The notes below the pieces were generated by a model, which was given only the letters and a program-made list of their open reading frames with translations, did not search any database and was not told where the DNA came from. From positions 30,281,963 through 30,345,962 of the forward strand of contig OX638133.1 in NCBI GenBank assembly GCA_951804985.1: 64,000 nt of DNA, in the 5' to 3' direction. The DNA is from Dryomyza anilis (Eukaryota; Arthropoda; Insecta; Diptera; Dryomyzidae). The position numbers were made by a program, and so were the translations under genes. This document shows, one piece after another, positions 25,601-40,600 of the stretch; the stretch's first letter is position 1, and every line of letters begins with the position of its first letter.

Positions 25601-28600
25601 ATAACATTAATTTGTAATTGATTTCCACTATTTTTACAATATAAAATTAAACTGACACAAATTTCAATTTCCGTAATAACATTAATGCGTTTGTTTGCTG
25701 CATTAATTAATTTGCGCTTTGATCAATTAAATTAAATTAGCAATAAACGCGATTTAAAATACATACAAAAATATAAACACAGTAAATTTAATTGATTAAT
25801 TAACATTTTTCGTTATTAAAGCGACAATTAAAATCGAATACAAAAACAGAGATTTTAAATTTAAATCAATTAAAATTCGTTAAACCGGCTTTTAAAGTTA
25901 TAAAAAAATTAGTTATAGAAAATTTTACGGATTTTTTTAAATCCATTTTTTAAATTGCTTTCTAATTCTTTCTGTTTGTATTAAGTAGATTTTGGTTACA
26001 GATAAGTTATTAAAGTTTTTAGTCAAATTTAATTCTATACATAAAATAAGTCTTCTTCATACTGAAGAATTTCATTCATCAAATCATGAATCATTATATT
26101 GAAGAACAATTCATAATAATGAACACTGCAAAATATAAATGTTATGAATTCATTATCAATTTGAGGAATGACTTTAAAAGTGTTCTTCAAGTCGAGAAAG
26201 TGTATGAGCCATTGCACACCCAATCGACTAGAGGTTGGATCTCCTCACCCTCTTCGATTTGAATGAAATACATAAAATTTAGAATATAATTTTTTAAAAT
26301 ATGATACCATCAAAATACCATTTTGTAATTGGCACGAATATTTATATTAAATAAATAAAAATGTGGGATTTTTAATTCGTCGTATAGAATGATGGTCTTT
26401 TTTAAGAACATCAAATTTGATGTGCAAGGATAATGAGCATTGTCCACATGTTTAAGTTGAGAAGTTACGACTTTTATAAAAAGCTTTTTTGATTAGCTTT
26501 AAAACGAGACTTTAATGGAGTTTCTACCATTTCTTGTTCAGGACATATTTAAATGTACAAATGTGGATGTAGCTTTTTGTAGCATGCGAGAAATTTTTAA
26601 ATAGTCTGTTGCTCTCGCAGTCTCGCATGCTATACGCAAGTTAAGTTTGTATGAAAAACATCAGTTTCGCCACTTCAAACATCTGTAGAACATTCAATAC
26701 CCATAATTTCTTTTTTGTTTATACATCAATTTTTTGGAAAAAATAAAAGAATTAATTTATAAATACAAAAACAAAAATGAAAACTGTATAATTGTGAAAA
26801 AAACGCAAAAACGTTTTTAAAATTCAAAAATGTTGGTTATAAAAAAAACATTTTTACCGGATGTTGTTTTGATTCTAAAAATTAATAAGAATTTTTTTAT
26901 GTTATCTCAATGCATACCTTGTTAATTATTTTTCATTTTTATAGAATTTTATAAGAGATTGTCGATTTTGTTTTGTTTTTACAAATAAACTTCAGAAAAC
27001 TTGCCTAGTGTCAGCTAAAGTAAACATTGGAAAAAAATGAAATGAGTGATCGTACCTCTAAATTTGTATCATGGTAAAACTTATAAAAAATACTTTCTAA
27101 AACAGTCGCAGACATTTAAAATTGAGTCACTCTGATACTACCCATCCTCCTTATCAGATTGTAATGAGGTCCACATATGCTTATATTACAAGTTCACAAA
27201 GATCAAATCGAAAGCAACAGATTTTTGAAGTGGGTACGATGGACAAATTTTCAAATTTTGTTCGAGATGCATATAATTGCAACGTTTAATAAAAAGTTAT
27301 ATATTTTTGAAAGTTTTTGAAGAAACAACAACAAATTGAAAACGCAACACAGGCAATGATCATACGGACCGTTTCGGATACAGCCAAGTATCCTCATCAG
27401 TGATCTTTGTGTGATGACGTTGTGATAACATCAAAGTTTCGTATATATGAACAAGGCGTGATTGGGATTTGAACTCATGTCGTCAGAAACGATTGGAGTT
27501 GATAGACAAGCACGCTAGGTGTTTGGCTACAGAACCACACAACCGTCACTCGTCCAATTTGCAATTTTGTCTGCTTTAGAACAGACTTTGTTGCAACAAC
27601 GTGCCAAAGTTCGATAGAACGAATGCATTTGAGTAACGCATCGGTTTTGCTTTCAATGTTGTTGCTAATAATTCGTGTTCCTTTTTTCGCAATGATTCAT
27701 ATTTCAGGCATATGCTTGGTTGTTGTTAGTATAACAACTTTCATAGGAAGCAGTGGAATAGCATTGCGTATGTGGAACATGTCTGTTTATCGGTGCAAAC
27801 AACCACCGTGTATTTATTAGAAGGTTTTTTTTATTTTGCTTTCCAAAAAAAAAAAAATTCGAAGACATTTTTTTATATTTTTTTTATTGAAATATTTGTA
27901 TATTTTTTTTCTTTTTTTTAAATGAAAAATATTTTTTTGTTTTCAATATACATATAAGAAGAAAAATTTCAGATTATACGATGTCGAATTGAAACCGAAA
28001 CAGTTTAATTAAAAAAATAAAAACGTAACTGAAACCTATAAACGGAACCTTTTTAATTAACTATCAGTTGCTTAATCGATAATGATGAGTTAAACGTCGT
28101 TTAAATTTAAGAGACGTTTAATTAAACTAAGATTAAACTATGTTTAAACTAGAAATGTAACACCGGCACTAATGCCCGTAACTTCAACGAGTAGATATCT
28201 ATTGGTGTTCGTACCGAACAGATATCTCTTACCTATTTGGTGTTTTAACTCCTTAACTATGCATTGAAATTACAAAATTTGGTTACGCGATAGATAACTA
28301 AGCACCAGTAGATATCTATTCGTTGAAGTTACGGGCATAAGGGCGTAAAAGTGCTCGTTGGTTTAAACTTATTTTAAACGAATAATGGTTTCGATTTCGG
28401 TTTTTCCACGTTTCGGTTTTAGGATTTTATAACGAAACGGTTTCCGTATACCGGTTTGAAGTTACAGTTTCGGTTTTTGTATACATTTTGTTTCCCATAG
28501 TTTTCAAATAATTTAACACACCCAGAAAAAATTCCCTCATATCCCATTAAAATTGGTCAATAAGACAATTATTGATTTAATAGTATACAAAAAATAAATC

Positions 28601-31600
28601 TTTTCATATAAACTCGATGGCAATGTCATGTTATTTTCTAGTATTTAATGGTATTTTCCGATTAAAATAATAATTTATCCTATTGACTATTTTTAATAGT
28701 AAAAAACTATTATTTATATAGTATTTTTTTCTAGGTGCATTGTTTATATTATGCTAAGTTATGTTGAAATTGTGATATTGGGGTAAAGTGGGAAACGTAA
28801 TTTAAGCAATGTTTGTACTTATTTTAGTGAAAATATTGTGTTATATGAATTATTTAATTGATTTCGCCAAGTAAAAATTTCAATCGTGACCACAAGCCAA
28901 TGAAAAGCGACCTTTTGACTTCACCTGAGATATGATCTGAATTGCAGAAGAGAGCTGAGAAGCGAACCTTAAACAAAACCTTAAACAAGAATACATCGGA
29001 AATGTTCTTAAACTTCATGAAAAGAAGAATAAGAATTATGTACAATTTCCATCCATAAAAGGTAAATAAATTAAATTTCAACAATTCAGTGAACTCCAAT
29101 ATCTGCAAACAAATATCTGTCTTTATACTTGAAATGTTCGAACTTATCGAAATTGCACTTTATTTTTCGTATTAGTTACTAATTTTTTCTTGCATCACCA
29201 TTGTTTTTTTATTACCCTATAATAATTATCCTTAATTTAATTTCCGAAATTGAGCTGTTTTGAAAAATAATTCAAAAATCAATGAGACTCAAACTTATAA
29301 ATAGTATTCTATTGAATAGAAGTTTAAAAAAATTTAAAAATTATTCGAATGAACTTTTCAAAACTTGTCCCACTTTACCCCAGGATCCCTATATATTTTA
29401 CTAATACAATAAATAAAAAACCAATATCATTAAAAATTGAATAATTTTTAACAAAAAAAATAGAGCTTGGTGTTGCTGGTGTTTTGTTGTTTTGTTGTTA
29501 ATTGAATTTACCGCTACACAAATTAATGAAAAAAATACAAATTTTAGACCAAAGATTGTTATTTGGAAACAATTTTTCTCAAAAAACAACATGTGAATTT
29601 TTGTACAACAAAAAAATTTTATTTTGGGAATTCCAAATTTTATTAAATGACATTTAAACATGCTTCTATATAAAATAAAATATGTTTTCTATTTCATTTT
29701 ATACTTTTTTAAAAACCGTTTTAAACCGGTACAAAACCGAAATCGTTTATTTCGGTTTTGCATATGGGTTAATTTCTGATTTTCGTATAATGGTTTCGAT
29801 TATGGTTTCGGTTTTAAAAATGAAACGGTTTTAAACGGATATCGGTTTCGGTTACGGTTTCAATCCTTGATTTAAACGACGTTTAACTTTGAAAGCAGTT
29901 TTACAGTGAACGTTTAAAATGAATACAAGTCAGTTTAGTATGGCATCACTGGTTAATGTCAACAAATTATCGATTAGTTTTCATATTTAGAACAGTTCAT
30001 TCTAAGCAACGAATTAAATTAACTGTAAAAGTAAATTCTGTGATTAAACTATGTTTAACCCACAAATCGAGTTAAACTAGCATTGTAAAACCGGTCCTTA
30101 AAGGGTTAATAAAATATTGTATTGAATTTTCTTTTTACTTCTGGAATTATCCTCGCATAAGTCATATTCGATTAGTACACTAAGTACTATTTTTTAAAAA
30201 TTTGTATTAACATTGAAATTATTAGTTACTGTATTAAATAAAAAAATTTCGTAAATAAAAAAAATAACCAATGCATATAACACATGGAACATTTTTATGT
30301 TTTTTTATGCATTATACATTATCAAGCTTTTTGTAATTTTTAATCTATAATCTTTAGATATTTTATGCAACCTACCGTAAATCTACAATTTAAATTTATT
30401 ATAAAGAAAATAAATACATAAATATTTTATATACGTTTTTTGAGGATACTGACTAAAAATAACATGAAAATAGTCATAACATTTTATTTCTCAAAACCAA
30501 AGAACTCCTAAACTAACCCTTAATTTGCATAAATATTCCAATAAAAAAAAATAATTTCAAAATTTCGATCACCTACAAATTTCAACAATATACGTAGTAG
30601 TCAATCTACAAAATTAATCAATAGACATAAACAAACAAAACAAAGGAAAAACTGCTCACAATAGCTTAAATTTGACATTTAAATAGTATGGTTACTTCTA
30701 ACGTATAGAGTCACTTACCAGCTTCCTTTTCATTGAAGAACACGGGTTCAATATTGACAACGTACTCGAATGGCTTCTTCAAGACACCCTCACGTATGTG
30801 AATGCCTTTGGCATTTTGGGCACCGCAACGGACTGAAAATCTAATTGAACAAAAATATTGAAACAAAAATATTGCAAGAAAAATAAAGTTATCAAATGTG
30901 TTATGAGATGTACGAGAATGCGTACGGCACGGGACACACAGCCACATATCAGACATGAAAAGAGATAGACAAACCCAGTAGCATTTTTGAGGTAGTAGGA
31001 GTACTTGATTTTTGTTGTAGTTCAAACAGTTATACAGTAAATTTGTAATTTAATTACTTAATTAGTTTTCTTAGTTATAATAACTTTGTTTAGAGTTGAA
31101 ATGTTTGGACAGCTCATTAAATGAATGTTTTGAAATCAAATAATATTGTTTTAATTATGTTTCAATTAATTGAAACATTTTTGAAGTTAAATCATGAAAG
31201 TGTTATACAATAAATTGTTGTACAGACAAAACTATTATACGATAAAACTATTTCATAGTAAAACAATTTTACGATTAAAGAATTTTATTGTACATATTGT
31301 AGAAACCATAACAGTTATATATGAAAACTGTTATACAGAAAAATTATTATACAGTATAACAGCTTAACTGATAAACATTTAAAAAATATAGTAAAACCGT
31401 TGTGCAGTAAAAATATATACAGCAAAACAGTTAAACTGTGAAATAAATAACTTTTACACATTCAAACTTGTTAAGCCTTTCAGTAATTTGATACCATATG
31501 GTAACAGTTTTTCCAATACATTTTTTAAATACTCTCAGCTATAATATTTTGACAGAAATAAGAGTTACTGATTGTTTATGATCTCTACTATGTGTTACTA

Positions 31601-34600
31601 AGTGAATTTAGTAGATAAAGTGATGCACTTATTAACTGTGAGGTGATATGTTGGGCAAAATAAATAAATTGATATATTAAGGTGTTGTCATTTGTAGTAT
31701 TTATTATATTTATAAATCGTCGTTGTAGAACGAAAAGTCACCAAATATACATTTTTATGAAAAACTTAAATTTCGAGTTTGTTGATTAAAATTATAAAAC
31801 GTAATGGATCCATTTTTAAAGTTGAAATATCTATTGATAGATTTACATTTTCTTATCTTGTGGTAAAAATATTGAGATCATGGATTAAAAATGGACAGAT
31901 GTATAAGGATTTTTGTAAAAGAATATTTGGCATTTTGAAAATGTATTTGGTGACTTTTGGTTCTACAACGACGATATGCTTATATTTTTTTATTGAAGAG
32001 TAATGTAATTTGTGTCGAATAATATTTGTTTAAATTTAAAAAATTGTTTTTTTTTTATTAAAAGCATTCCAAAAAAATTATTTAAAAATATATATTTTTT
32101 TGTGGTTAAAATGATCCAAAAACCAAAATCAAAACAGAAATATGATTTATCCCATACAACACATTTAAACTCAGCACACTAAAACCCACCACGAAAATTC
32201 ATCATATTGAATCTCACTACTTCTAAAACTAATCACACTTCAACTTACCACACTAAAACTTTATGTAAAATAAATCCCCGCACTAAAATTCACCACATTG
32301 AAACTCACCACATCTAAAATCCCCGTGCTAAAATTCACCACATTAAAACTCACCACTACTAAAACTCACCACATCTAAAACTTATGACACTACAACTCAT
32401 CACCCTAAGTGTTTATACAACATAAATCCACATACTAAAATTCACCACATTGAAACTCACCACTACTAAAACACATCACATTACAAGTCAACACAATATA
32501 ACTTTATACAATAAAATATCTATACTAAAATCTTACTACAATTCAACACACTAAACTTTATACAACAGAAATCCCCTTATTCAAATTCACCACATTGCAA
32601 CTCATCACTATTAAAACTTATCTCTCACTACATTACTACTTTATACAACATAAATGTTCACACTAAAATTCACTATATTGAAACTCACCACTACAAAAAC
32701 TCATCACACTAAAACTCACCATACTAAAACTCGCCGCACTAAAACGTTATACAACATAAATGCCACTACTTAAATTCACAACTTTGAAACTCACCACTAC
32801 ATAATTAGCTACTATAAAAATTACACTACTCAACAAAACGCGAAATTTTGTTTGCCATGCATAACCCATACAACATTTCTATATAATTCGCGGTAGCCAA
32901 TTCTGACTGCGTACTCAGTTTTTTCTCTCAGTTTTCTATAATTAAGAAAATTGCTATCAAAATTTAAGGCCCTTTTCAAACACTTTTTAGAATTAAAAAA
33001 ATGCAGTCCTTTACACAACGAATTTTCCCAAAAACTGTAAATGCAATTCTTTTTTGAATTGGCAAGACTAATTATAATATACTAGCAAATACTACTATTC
33101 CGATACGTTTTTAAGCTATTTGAATCTAAACTTGTAAAATATTGATTTTTTAGACTATTTTTTATACCCTACACTAAGAGTGAAAGGGTATATTCAGTTT
33201 GGTACGCCGTTTGTAACACCCAGAAGGAAGCATCTCCGGTATGGAAAAGTATATATATTCTTGATCAGCATGACCTCCTGAGTCGATTTAGCGATGTCCG
33301 TCTGTCTGTCCGTCTGTCTGTCTGTCTGTTGAAATCCCTACTACTTTTAAGAGCTAGATAAATGAAACTTATAACTTAGATTACTAATATACCTACGCTG
33401 TATGTGCGAAAAAATTGGCGAGATCGGTCCATTGTGACCTATGATCCGACCACTTATGTTCAAATACCTCATATAAAATGTACATATAAAGATCAATTTT
33501 CATGTATACGTGCTTAGGTAAACTTTTTTGGTCAAATATATATTGATATCATGCTCAAATACATGATAATAATGTTTTCCGGCGAAAAGACTTGTGGTTC
33601 ACAAAAAAAAATGGAAATTCGGTACACCTACCCATTTGTAAAAATGGGTATCAAATGAATGGAAATTCTTCAGCGATTGAATGTTTGTAGTTATTTTCAG
33701 GATTCGTATACCCTGGTGACCTATATATCACTTTGAATGGTAACCACACATATGTGTAGGGTATTTATAGTCGGCTTAGACCGACTATAATTTTGATAAT
33801 CCTAACTATCATAATTACACCTACTTTAAAATTTCCCATGTGATCTAACCTTCCCAACTGGTTTATGTTTATTTTAGCATTTAATTTCTAATGATTAATA
33901 GGAAAATGATTTATGGTTATGCAGAGAATAGTTCAAACTAACAATGAAAGTTACTAACTTTTTTTTTGTCGGTTCTCATTTTTAAAATATGCTCTATCAA
34001 CACAGTTTCCGTCAAAAACAGTTTAAATTTAAAATAAAAAATTATAGAAAACGGCCATTTTAACCCGATTTTTGTCTCAAAAACGTTAGGTAATAGGTAA
34101 AAACTGAGTATGCAATAAGAATAAGCATACTTTAAATATGAATTAATGATATTTTCATATTACGGCCATTAGTATTTTTTTATTGAACATTGATTTTATA
34201 AAAAAGTACTAAAATTATGTGCACAGGGCATATTTTAAAAAGAGGATAAATTAGAAAAAAGTTAGTAATTTTGATAGTTAATTTGGAATATGCTCTAGAT
34301 AACCATAAATCATTTTGTGTTTATCATTAAATCCTAAATGATTAAAAAGTTCTCTAAAAATTTTCCGAGTTCAGATCCAATTATCTTAAAAACGTATTGG
34401 CATATTAGCATTCATTAGTATATTAAAATTAGTCTAGACAATTAAAAGAAAAATTACATTTATGTTTATTTGTTTAACTATTTTTCCACAGTACTATATT
34501 TTTTATTCTAAGTAATGGGCGTAAATGGCTTAAAAATGCTATTGCAATTTTTTCAAAAGCGTTTCGTAATAGAAAAAAACTGAGTACGCAGTCAAACTTA

Positions 34601-37600
34601 GTACCAGTGAGCTATATAAAATCGATGTATATGATGTCCATGGCATAAATCGTGTTATCGGTAGTGGTTGTCACCAAAATTAAACTTACCACAAAACTAT
34701 AGAGATCACAATTTACCACATCAAAATTTTATACATTTAAATTTAAAAATTATTTTCATACTAAACACATGGAAAAACTTTTATATTTTGCCATTTGCTG
34801 ACTTTACAATAAGTTAAAAAAAACACTCTGCATACAATGATTAAATTATCGTATTTAATATCGTTTTGAAACCATAAAATTGTCGTTGTAAAGATAAAAC
34901 TCACCATTTATATTTTAAAAAAAAATCCAATAATTCTTTTACAATAAGCTTAATAAATATGACAATATCTATTCGAATTGACTATATTGTAAACAATTAC
35001 TGCGAACGTGTTAATAGTTTATATGATATTTGAACGTTTAAACTGTATCAAAGATATGTTTTTATTACTACACTGAGAAAATTTAAATATAGTAAAATTT
35101 AATACATTTTTGTATTTGTTTTAAAAAATTTAGTTTTAATTCATTTAATTACTTTGTAAGTGCATTTTTGTTTATTTGACTTCGATTTACTACACAATGT
35201 ATTAGGAACTCATTTTCTACATATTGCAGAAACTTTGTTTTTTTTTTTGGTTTTAGGGGTTGTGCGAATTAGACTAAATTGCTGACTAAACTAAATGTTG
35301 TCGGTAATGCAGTGTTCGATTTTTCAATTTAACAAATTTTCAAGCAGACTAAATTGAACTAAATTGGATGACAGCAAACCGAAATATGATAATCTACTGA
35401 TTATGGACTTTAACAATTACCGGTTACCAAATTGAGATCAAATGATAAATCATTCAATTCACACAAAAGATACCGTGTTAATCGGGCTTTATGCTTTCAT
35501 CTTTATAATCATATGTTTTTTATACACATTGGCATTTCCATATAACTATCCTTCTTGAGATATTACAAAATAAATTCAGATTGCAGTAAAAATAAATACA
35601 TATGTAGTATTTTTTCTACATAATTATGTAATTGATATAAATACGGAATGTAGTAAAAATTAATGCAGATGTATTAATTATGTACCTACATTTTTCATAA
35701 TGTTAAAAAAATACAGAATGTAGTAAAAATGTATGCAGTTTGTAATTTTTTATATATTTCAGGACGTTTAAATGAATATAAAATGCCGTTATTTCCAATG
35801 AAAATATAGTCAAATTTTGTATAGAAAGTAGTGTAGTAGTTTTCTATACAAAAACAACTACAGCAATGTAGTAAAAACAAATACATCGGACTTTATGCCT
35901 TCATCTTCATAATCATATGTTTTTTATACACATTTTCACTAACATTTCCATATAACAATCCTTTTTGAGATAGTACAAAATAAATTCAGAATGCAGTAAA
36001 AATAAATGCATATGTAGTATTTTTCTACATAGTTATGTTATTGAAATAAATACGGAATATAGTAAAAATTAATGCAGATGTATTAATTATGTACATTTTT
36101 TATAATGTTAAAAAAATACAGAATGTAGTAAAAATGTATGCAGTTTTCGTGATGACACAAAATGTTTAAATGAACACAAAATGTCGTTATGTCCAATTCA
36201 AATATAGTAAAATTTATATAGAAATGTAGTGTACTTTTTCCGATACAAAAACAACTACAGCAATGTAGTAAAAACAAATACATAAATGAAATACATATGT
36301 GTATTTTTAAAGACATTTGTCATTCTTTTTAATGTAGTATTTTTTCGGGTGTATCAATAGTAAAACAAAACAGTAAAAAAAACCGATTTGGTATGTTTTA
36401 CTGCTACAAACTTCGATATATGAACAGCTATTATGCAGAACATGCCCAAATAAAAAAATGCTACTGGGTTTGCTATCACACAATACACTCATACACAGAG
36501 ACACACAGCCATTGTGACCATTACAAAAATAATAACAATAGTTGGTTTATTGTAAATTGTACCTCAGCATTGTGTCCGCTGCATTTACGTGCTGCGCCAA
36601 ATGCTCAAATGCTTTTTCCACATTTAACAGTCCGCTACCCTGGGCAAACGCATCGACATAATTCAATTTGGTGGCAGTGGCGCAAATGGCGCGCTTAATG
36701 CTGAAGGGCGAGTATGGGATGCTCTGCTGCTTCAGTCCGGATATGAGCAGTGCTGCGAAAAACGAACGAAATGAAAGGAAATGAAACGAATCGAAACAAT
36801 AGCGAATGTAAAGTAAATATTTAGCAACGTTTGGAGTAGAGTGCTACAATTTTTAATTAATTTTCATATGAATTCATATATATAAATGTGTTGCTATTGT
36901 TTGTTTTGCGTCGTGCCATGCCATGCCAATGCCAGTGCAAAGACAAACAACGAACGGCACAAGCAACACACAACACACAACACACAACACACAACATTTA
37001 TACGTCGCAGCAATAAAAGTGCAACCAATATACACGACGTACCTATGGCGCCGGCAACATGTGGCGCTGCCATGCTTGTGCCATTCATAAGCTGTGATTT
37101 ACTCATCGTAAATTGAGGCACGGATGTAATGGCACCGCCGGGTGCGCACACGGTTACACCTTGGCCACCATCGATGCAGGGATCACGCGACGTCCAGGTG
37201 TAGACGTTGCCGGGTAGTTTTTCACGCATTGCATACTCGGCCTCCATCATTTGTGGGGAGACATAGGCGCCAACACCTGCGCATAAGAATTGCATTAAAT
37301 ATTTTTGTTTCTTGAAAGCAATAAAAAATATAACAAAAATCTACCAATGCAACTGGGCTGCATAATATCAGGCGGTGTGCCGACGGTACATAAAGCAGGA
37401 CCATGATTTCCCGCAGATGCGACCCAGACGACGCCGTATTTGTTGACAACTTCACTCATGAGTTCGCCGATGCGGCTGCATAATTTAAAAATCAAAAAAC
37501 ACAAAATTTAAATGTTAATTATTACATAAAAAACAATTACATAAAAAACAATCAATAAATTCAACATTTAAAGGAAAATTATTATTTTTTTTATTATTTT

Positions 37601-40600
37601 GTCAAATTTAGATACTTTGAAATTTTGCACAGCTTAGTAGTTAGTTTTTGGATTTCGAATGCAAACATTTGGCAAAGTGGTTGGTTAATCACTTCAACAT
37701 TCAGCTGTTGCAGCTGCTGCATTTACCTCATATAGATTTTCCTTTTTCTTCGGCGTTTTTTGGTTACATCAAATGGGCTTTTTAATCGTTTTTATTTATG
37801 GCAAATTTGATTGTGCAAATTTCAAAGTTTCGTAATAAGTGACAATAATGCAATAGAAATAAATTTAAACATTATTAATTTTTGCATATAAAACTTAAAA
37901 ATTAAAATTTTGAAAATAAAATATTTTGTTTCAAATATTTACCCTGCATTCGACCAGTGCGCATGTTCGCCGTAACTCATATTGATGACATCTATTTTAC
38001 GTCCGGCTTTACACATTTCCATTATTTTCATCATGGCGCGCACGAGCGCAGTGCCGGTCTCCATGGAACCGAGGCGTCCATCGCCGATGGTGAGCGAAAC
38101 GATTTTGGCGTTTGGCGCGACGCCATTTACATCCTTGGAGCTATGATTGCCACTCGCAATGGAAGCCACATGTGTGCCGTGAGGAGCTGAAAAATTTGTT
38201 TTAAAAAGTCTTTAATTATTTTGTACTAAATTTAAAAATTCTTTTAAAATTATTTAAAAAACCACATTATTTTAAACTCAAAGTTTAAATAAAAAAAATA
38301 TCTGGCAAACATATTGTGGAGTCTGTTGTATACTAAAATTTGATATTACATTCAACCGAATTTTTACAATAAAATGTCTGAAAAGTGAGTCAAACTTCAA
38401 TTGCAAATGAGAAAGTTGGAACAACTTTCGATCAAATTTCATATAATGTTTGTAAACAAAGAATTTAAATTTGATTTCACAATACAAAATGTTTTCGAAG
38501 CGAATTAAAAACATTCAAATCAAAACAAACGCATTTAAAACACTTGAAAAATAAATTTTTGTACTGAGTCATCGAATTCAAAAACATTTATTTACAAATT
38601 TGCATATTAAATTCAAACGGAAATCGATGTATTTCTGGAACGTGGCCCAATATTTTTTTTTACTTTCGATTTTTATTTACGAAGTTTTATTTATTTTTGA
38701 TGTTTTTATTTATGATTTTATTTTTGGCATTGCTTTTTGTTCGACTTTGTGTTTTTCTTTAATTTTTGGTAATTTGTTTTTATATTCAATTTTGTCTTTT
38801 CTTTTGTATTTTTTTTATATATACGGTCTTTGGTGTTTGTTTTTTTTTATTACCTGTTATTTTTATTTTTGATATTGTGTTTTTTCTTTTGTTCTTTTTT
38901 TATTAGATTTAAAGTTTTAGTGTTTGGTTTTTGATTTCGTGGTGTTACTTTTAATTTTGATATTATTTTGTCCATTGAATTGGTGTTTTCATTTAATTGT
39001 ATTTCTTCTTTTACTTTTTTTATTGTTTTTGGAAATAGTTAATATTAATTTGAATTTGTGCTCCTGCTTTAAATATTTGTTTTCTGTTTTTACTTTGGTT
39101 TTGTTTTCGCTTTTTTAGGTTTTTTTGCTTTTGTGTTTTTGCTGTTGTATTTTTGCTTTTGTGTTTTTGCTTTTGTTTTTTTTTTTTCGTTTGTTTGCTT
39201 TTATTTTTTCATTTTTATTTAGTTTATAATTTTATGATTTTGCTTTTTCTTGCGGTATTACTATTGTTTTGCTTTTTGTTTTTTTGCTTTTCTTTTTTTG
39301 TGTTCTTTTGTTTTTGCTTTTGTTCTTTTTTTTTGCTTTTGTTCTTTTGTGGTTTGGATTTTATGTTTTTCTGTTTTTACTTCTGTGTTTAGAGTTTGAC
39401 TTTATGTTTTTCTTTCGTTATGGCTATTTTTCTTTTGATTTTGTTTTGCTTTTACTATTTTTTCGTGTTTTTGGCTTTATTTTTTGTTTTTGATGTTAAT
39501 TTTGTGTTTTTTTCTTTGTATTTGCGGTTTTACTTTGTTTTTTTTTATTTTGTTTTCTGTTTTTGATTTAATTTTTTTGGTTTTGTTTTTGCTTTTATTT
39601 TTGTGTTTTTGATTTTGTGTGTTCGCTTTTGTGCTTTTGTTTTTAATTATGTCTTTGTTTTTCATTTTTTGGTTTTGCGATTTTAATTTTTGTTTTAATT
39701 TTTGTGTTGTTCTTTTGTGTTTTTGATTTTTTATTGTTGCTTTTCTATTTTGCTATTCTTTTTACATTTGTTTTTTTTTTTTTTTTGCTTTTTTTTATTC
39801 TTACTTATATGTTTTGGATTTTTGAATTCTTCCTATAGTGTTTTTGCTTTTGTTTTCGTGTTTTTAATGTTAATTTTGTGTGCTTTGCTTTGTATTTGCA
39901 GTTTTACTTTTGTGATTTTGATTTCTGTGTTTGCTTTGGTTTTTTCGGTTTAGTGTTTTTGATTTTGTTTTTGCTTTTATTTTTGTGTTTTTGCTTTGGT
40001 GTTTTCGCTTTAAATTTTGTTTTTGTTTATTTTTATTTTTTTTGTGGTTTTATAATTTTTTGTTTTTTTTGGTTTCTTGCGGTTTTGCTATCACTTCCTA
40101 TTGTTTTTATACCCTACACTAAGAGTGAAAGGGTATATTCAGTTTGGTACGCCGTTTGTAACACCCAGAAGAAAGCATCTCCGGTATGGAAAAGTATATA
40201 TATTCTTGATCAGCATGACCTCCTGAGTCGATTTAGCGATGTCCGTCTGTCTGTCCGTCTGTCTGTCTGTCCGTCTGTCTGTCTGTCCGTCTGTCTGTCT
40301 GTTGAAATCCCTAAGACTTTTAAAATTGAAGAGCTAGATAAATGAAACTTATAACTTAGATTACTAATATACCTACGCTGTATGTGCGAAAAAATTGGCG
40401 AGATCGGTCCATGGTGACCTATGATCCGACCACTTATGTTCAAATACCACATATAAAATGTACATATAAAGATCAATTTTTATGTATACGTGCTTAGGTA
40501 AACTTTGTTGGTCAAATATATATTGACATCATGCTCAAATACATGATAATAATGTTTTCCGGCGAAAAGACTTGTGGTTCACAAAAAAAAAAATCGAAAT

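Larger units (their letters stand above)
20636..30718 (-). other. TppII: TppII intron 10 (10.1 kb)
   Basis: Largest complete intron here. In order: a TAATCAATTAATCA satellite with higher-order units, two MITEs, a tRNA-derived SINE with target duplication, a diverged Helentron, a 151-bp tandem repeat, a second-family SINE, a symmetrical foldback element, a CACCCAG MITE and GGTTTCGGTTTT repeats. The stretches 24700-26030, 26230-27300 and 30120-30700 show nothing beyond AT-rich sequence. Confidence 0.75.
30841..36562 (-). other. TppII: TppII intron 9 (5.7 kb)
   Basis: Holds an ACAGTTATACAGTAAAA-type degenerate repeat (31025-31450), a MITE, an ACTAAAACTCACCAC minisatellite, a foldback element interrupted by a Helentron, and a 1.28-kb TA-flanked element with an internal duplication. 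No exon seen. Confidence 0.7.

Noticed and set aside
37957..38190. Plus-strand ORF opposite TppII exon 6
   Set aside because: Shadow frame; the minus strand carries the conserved HGTHVAS exon with good splice sites.
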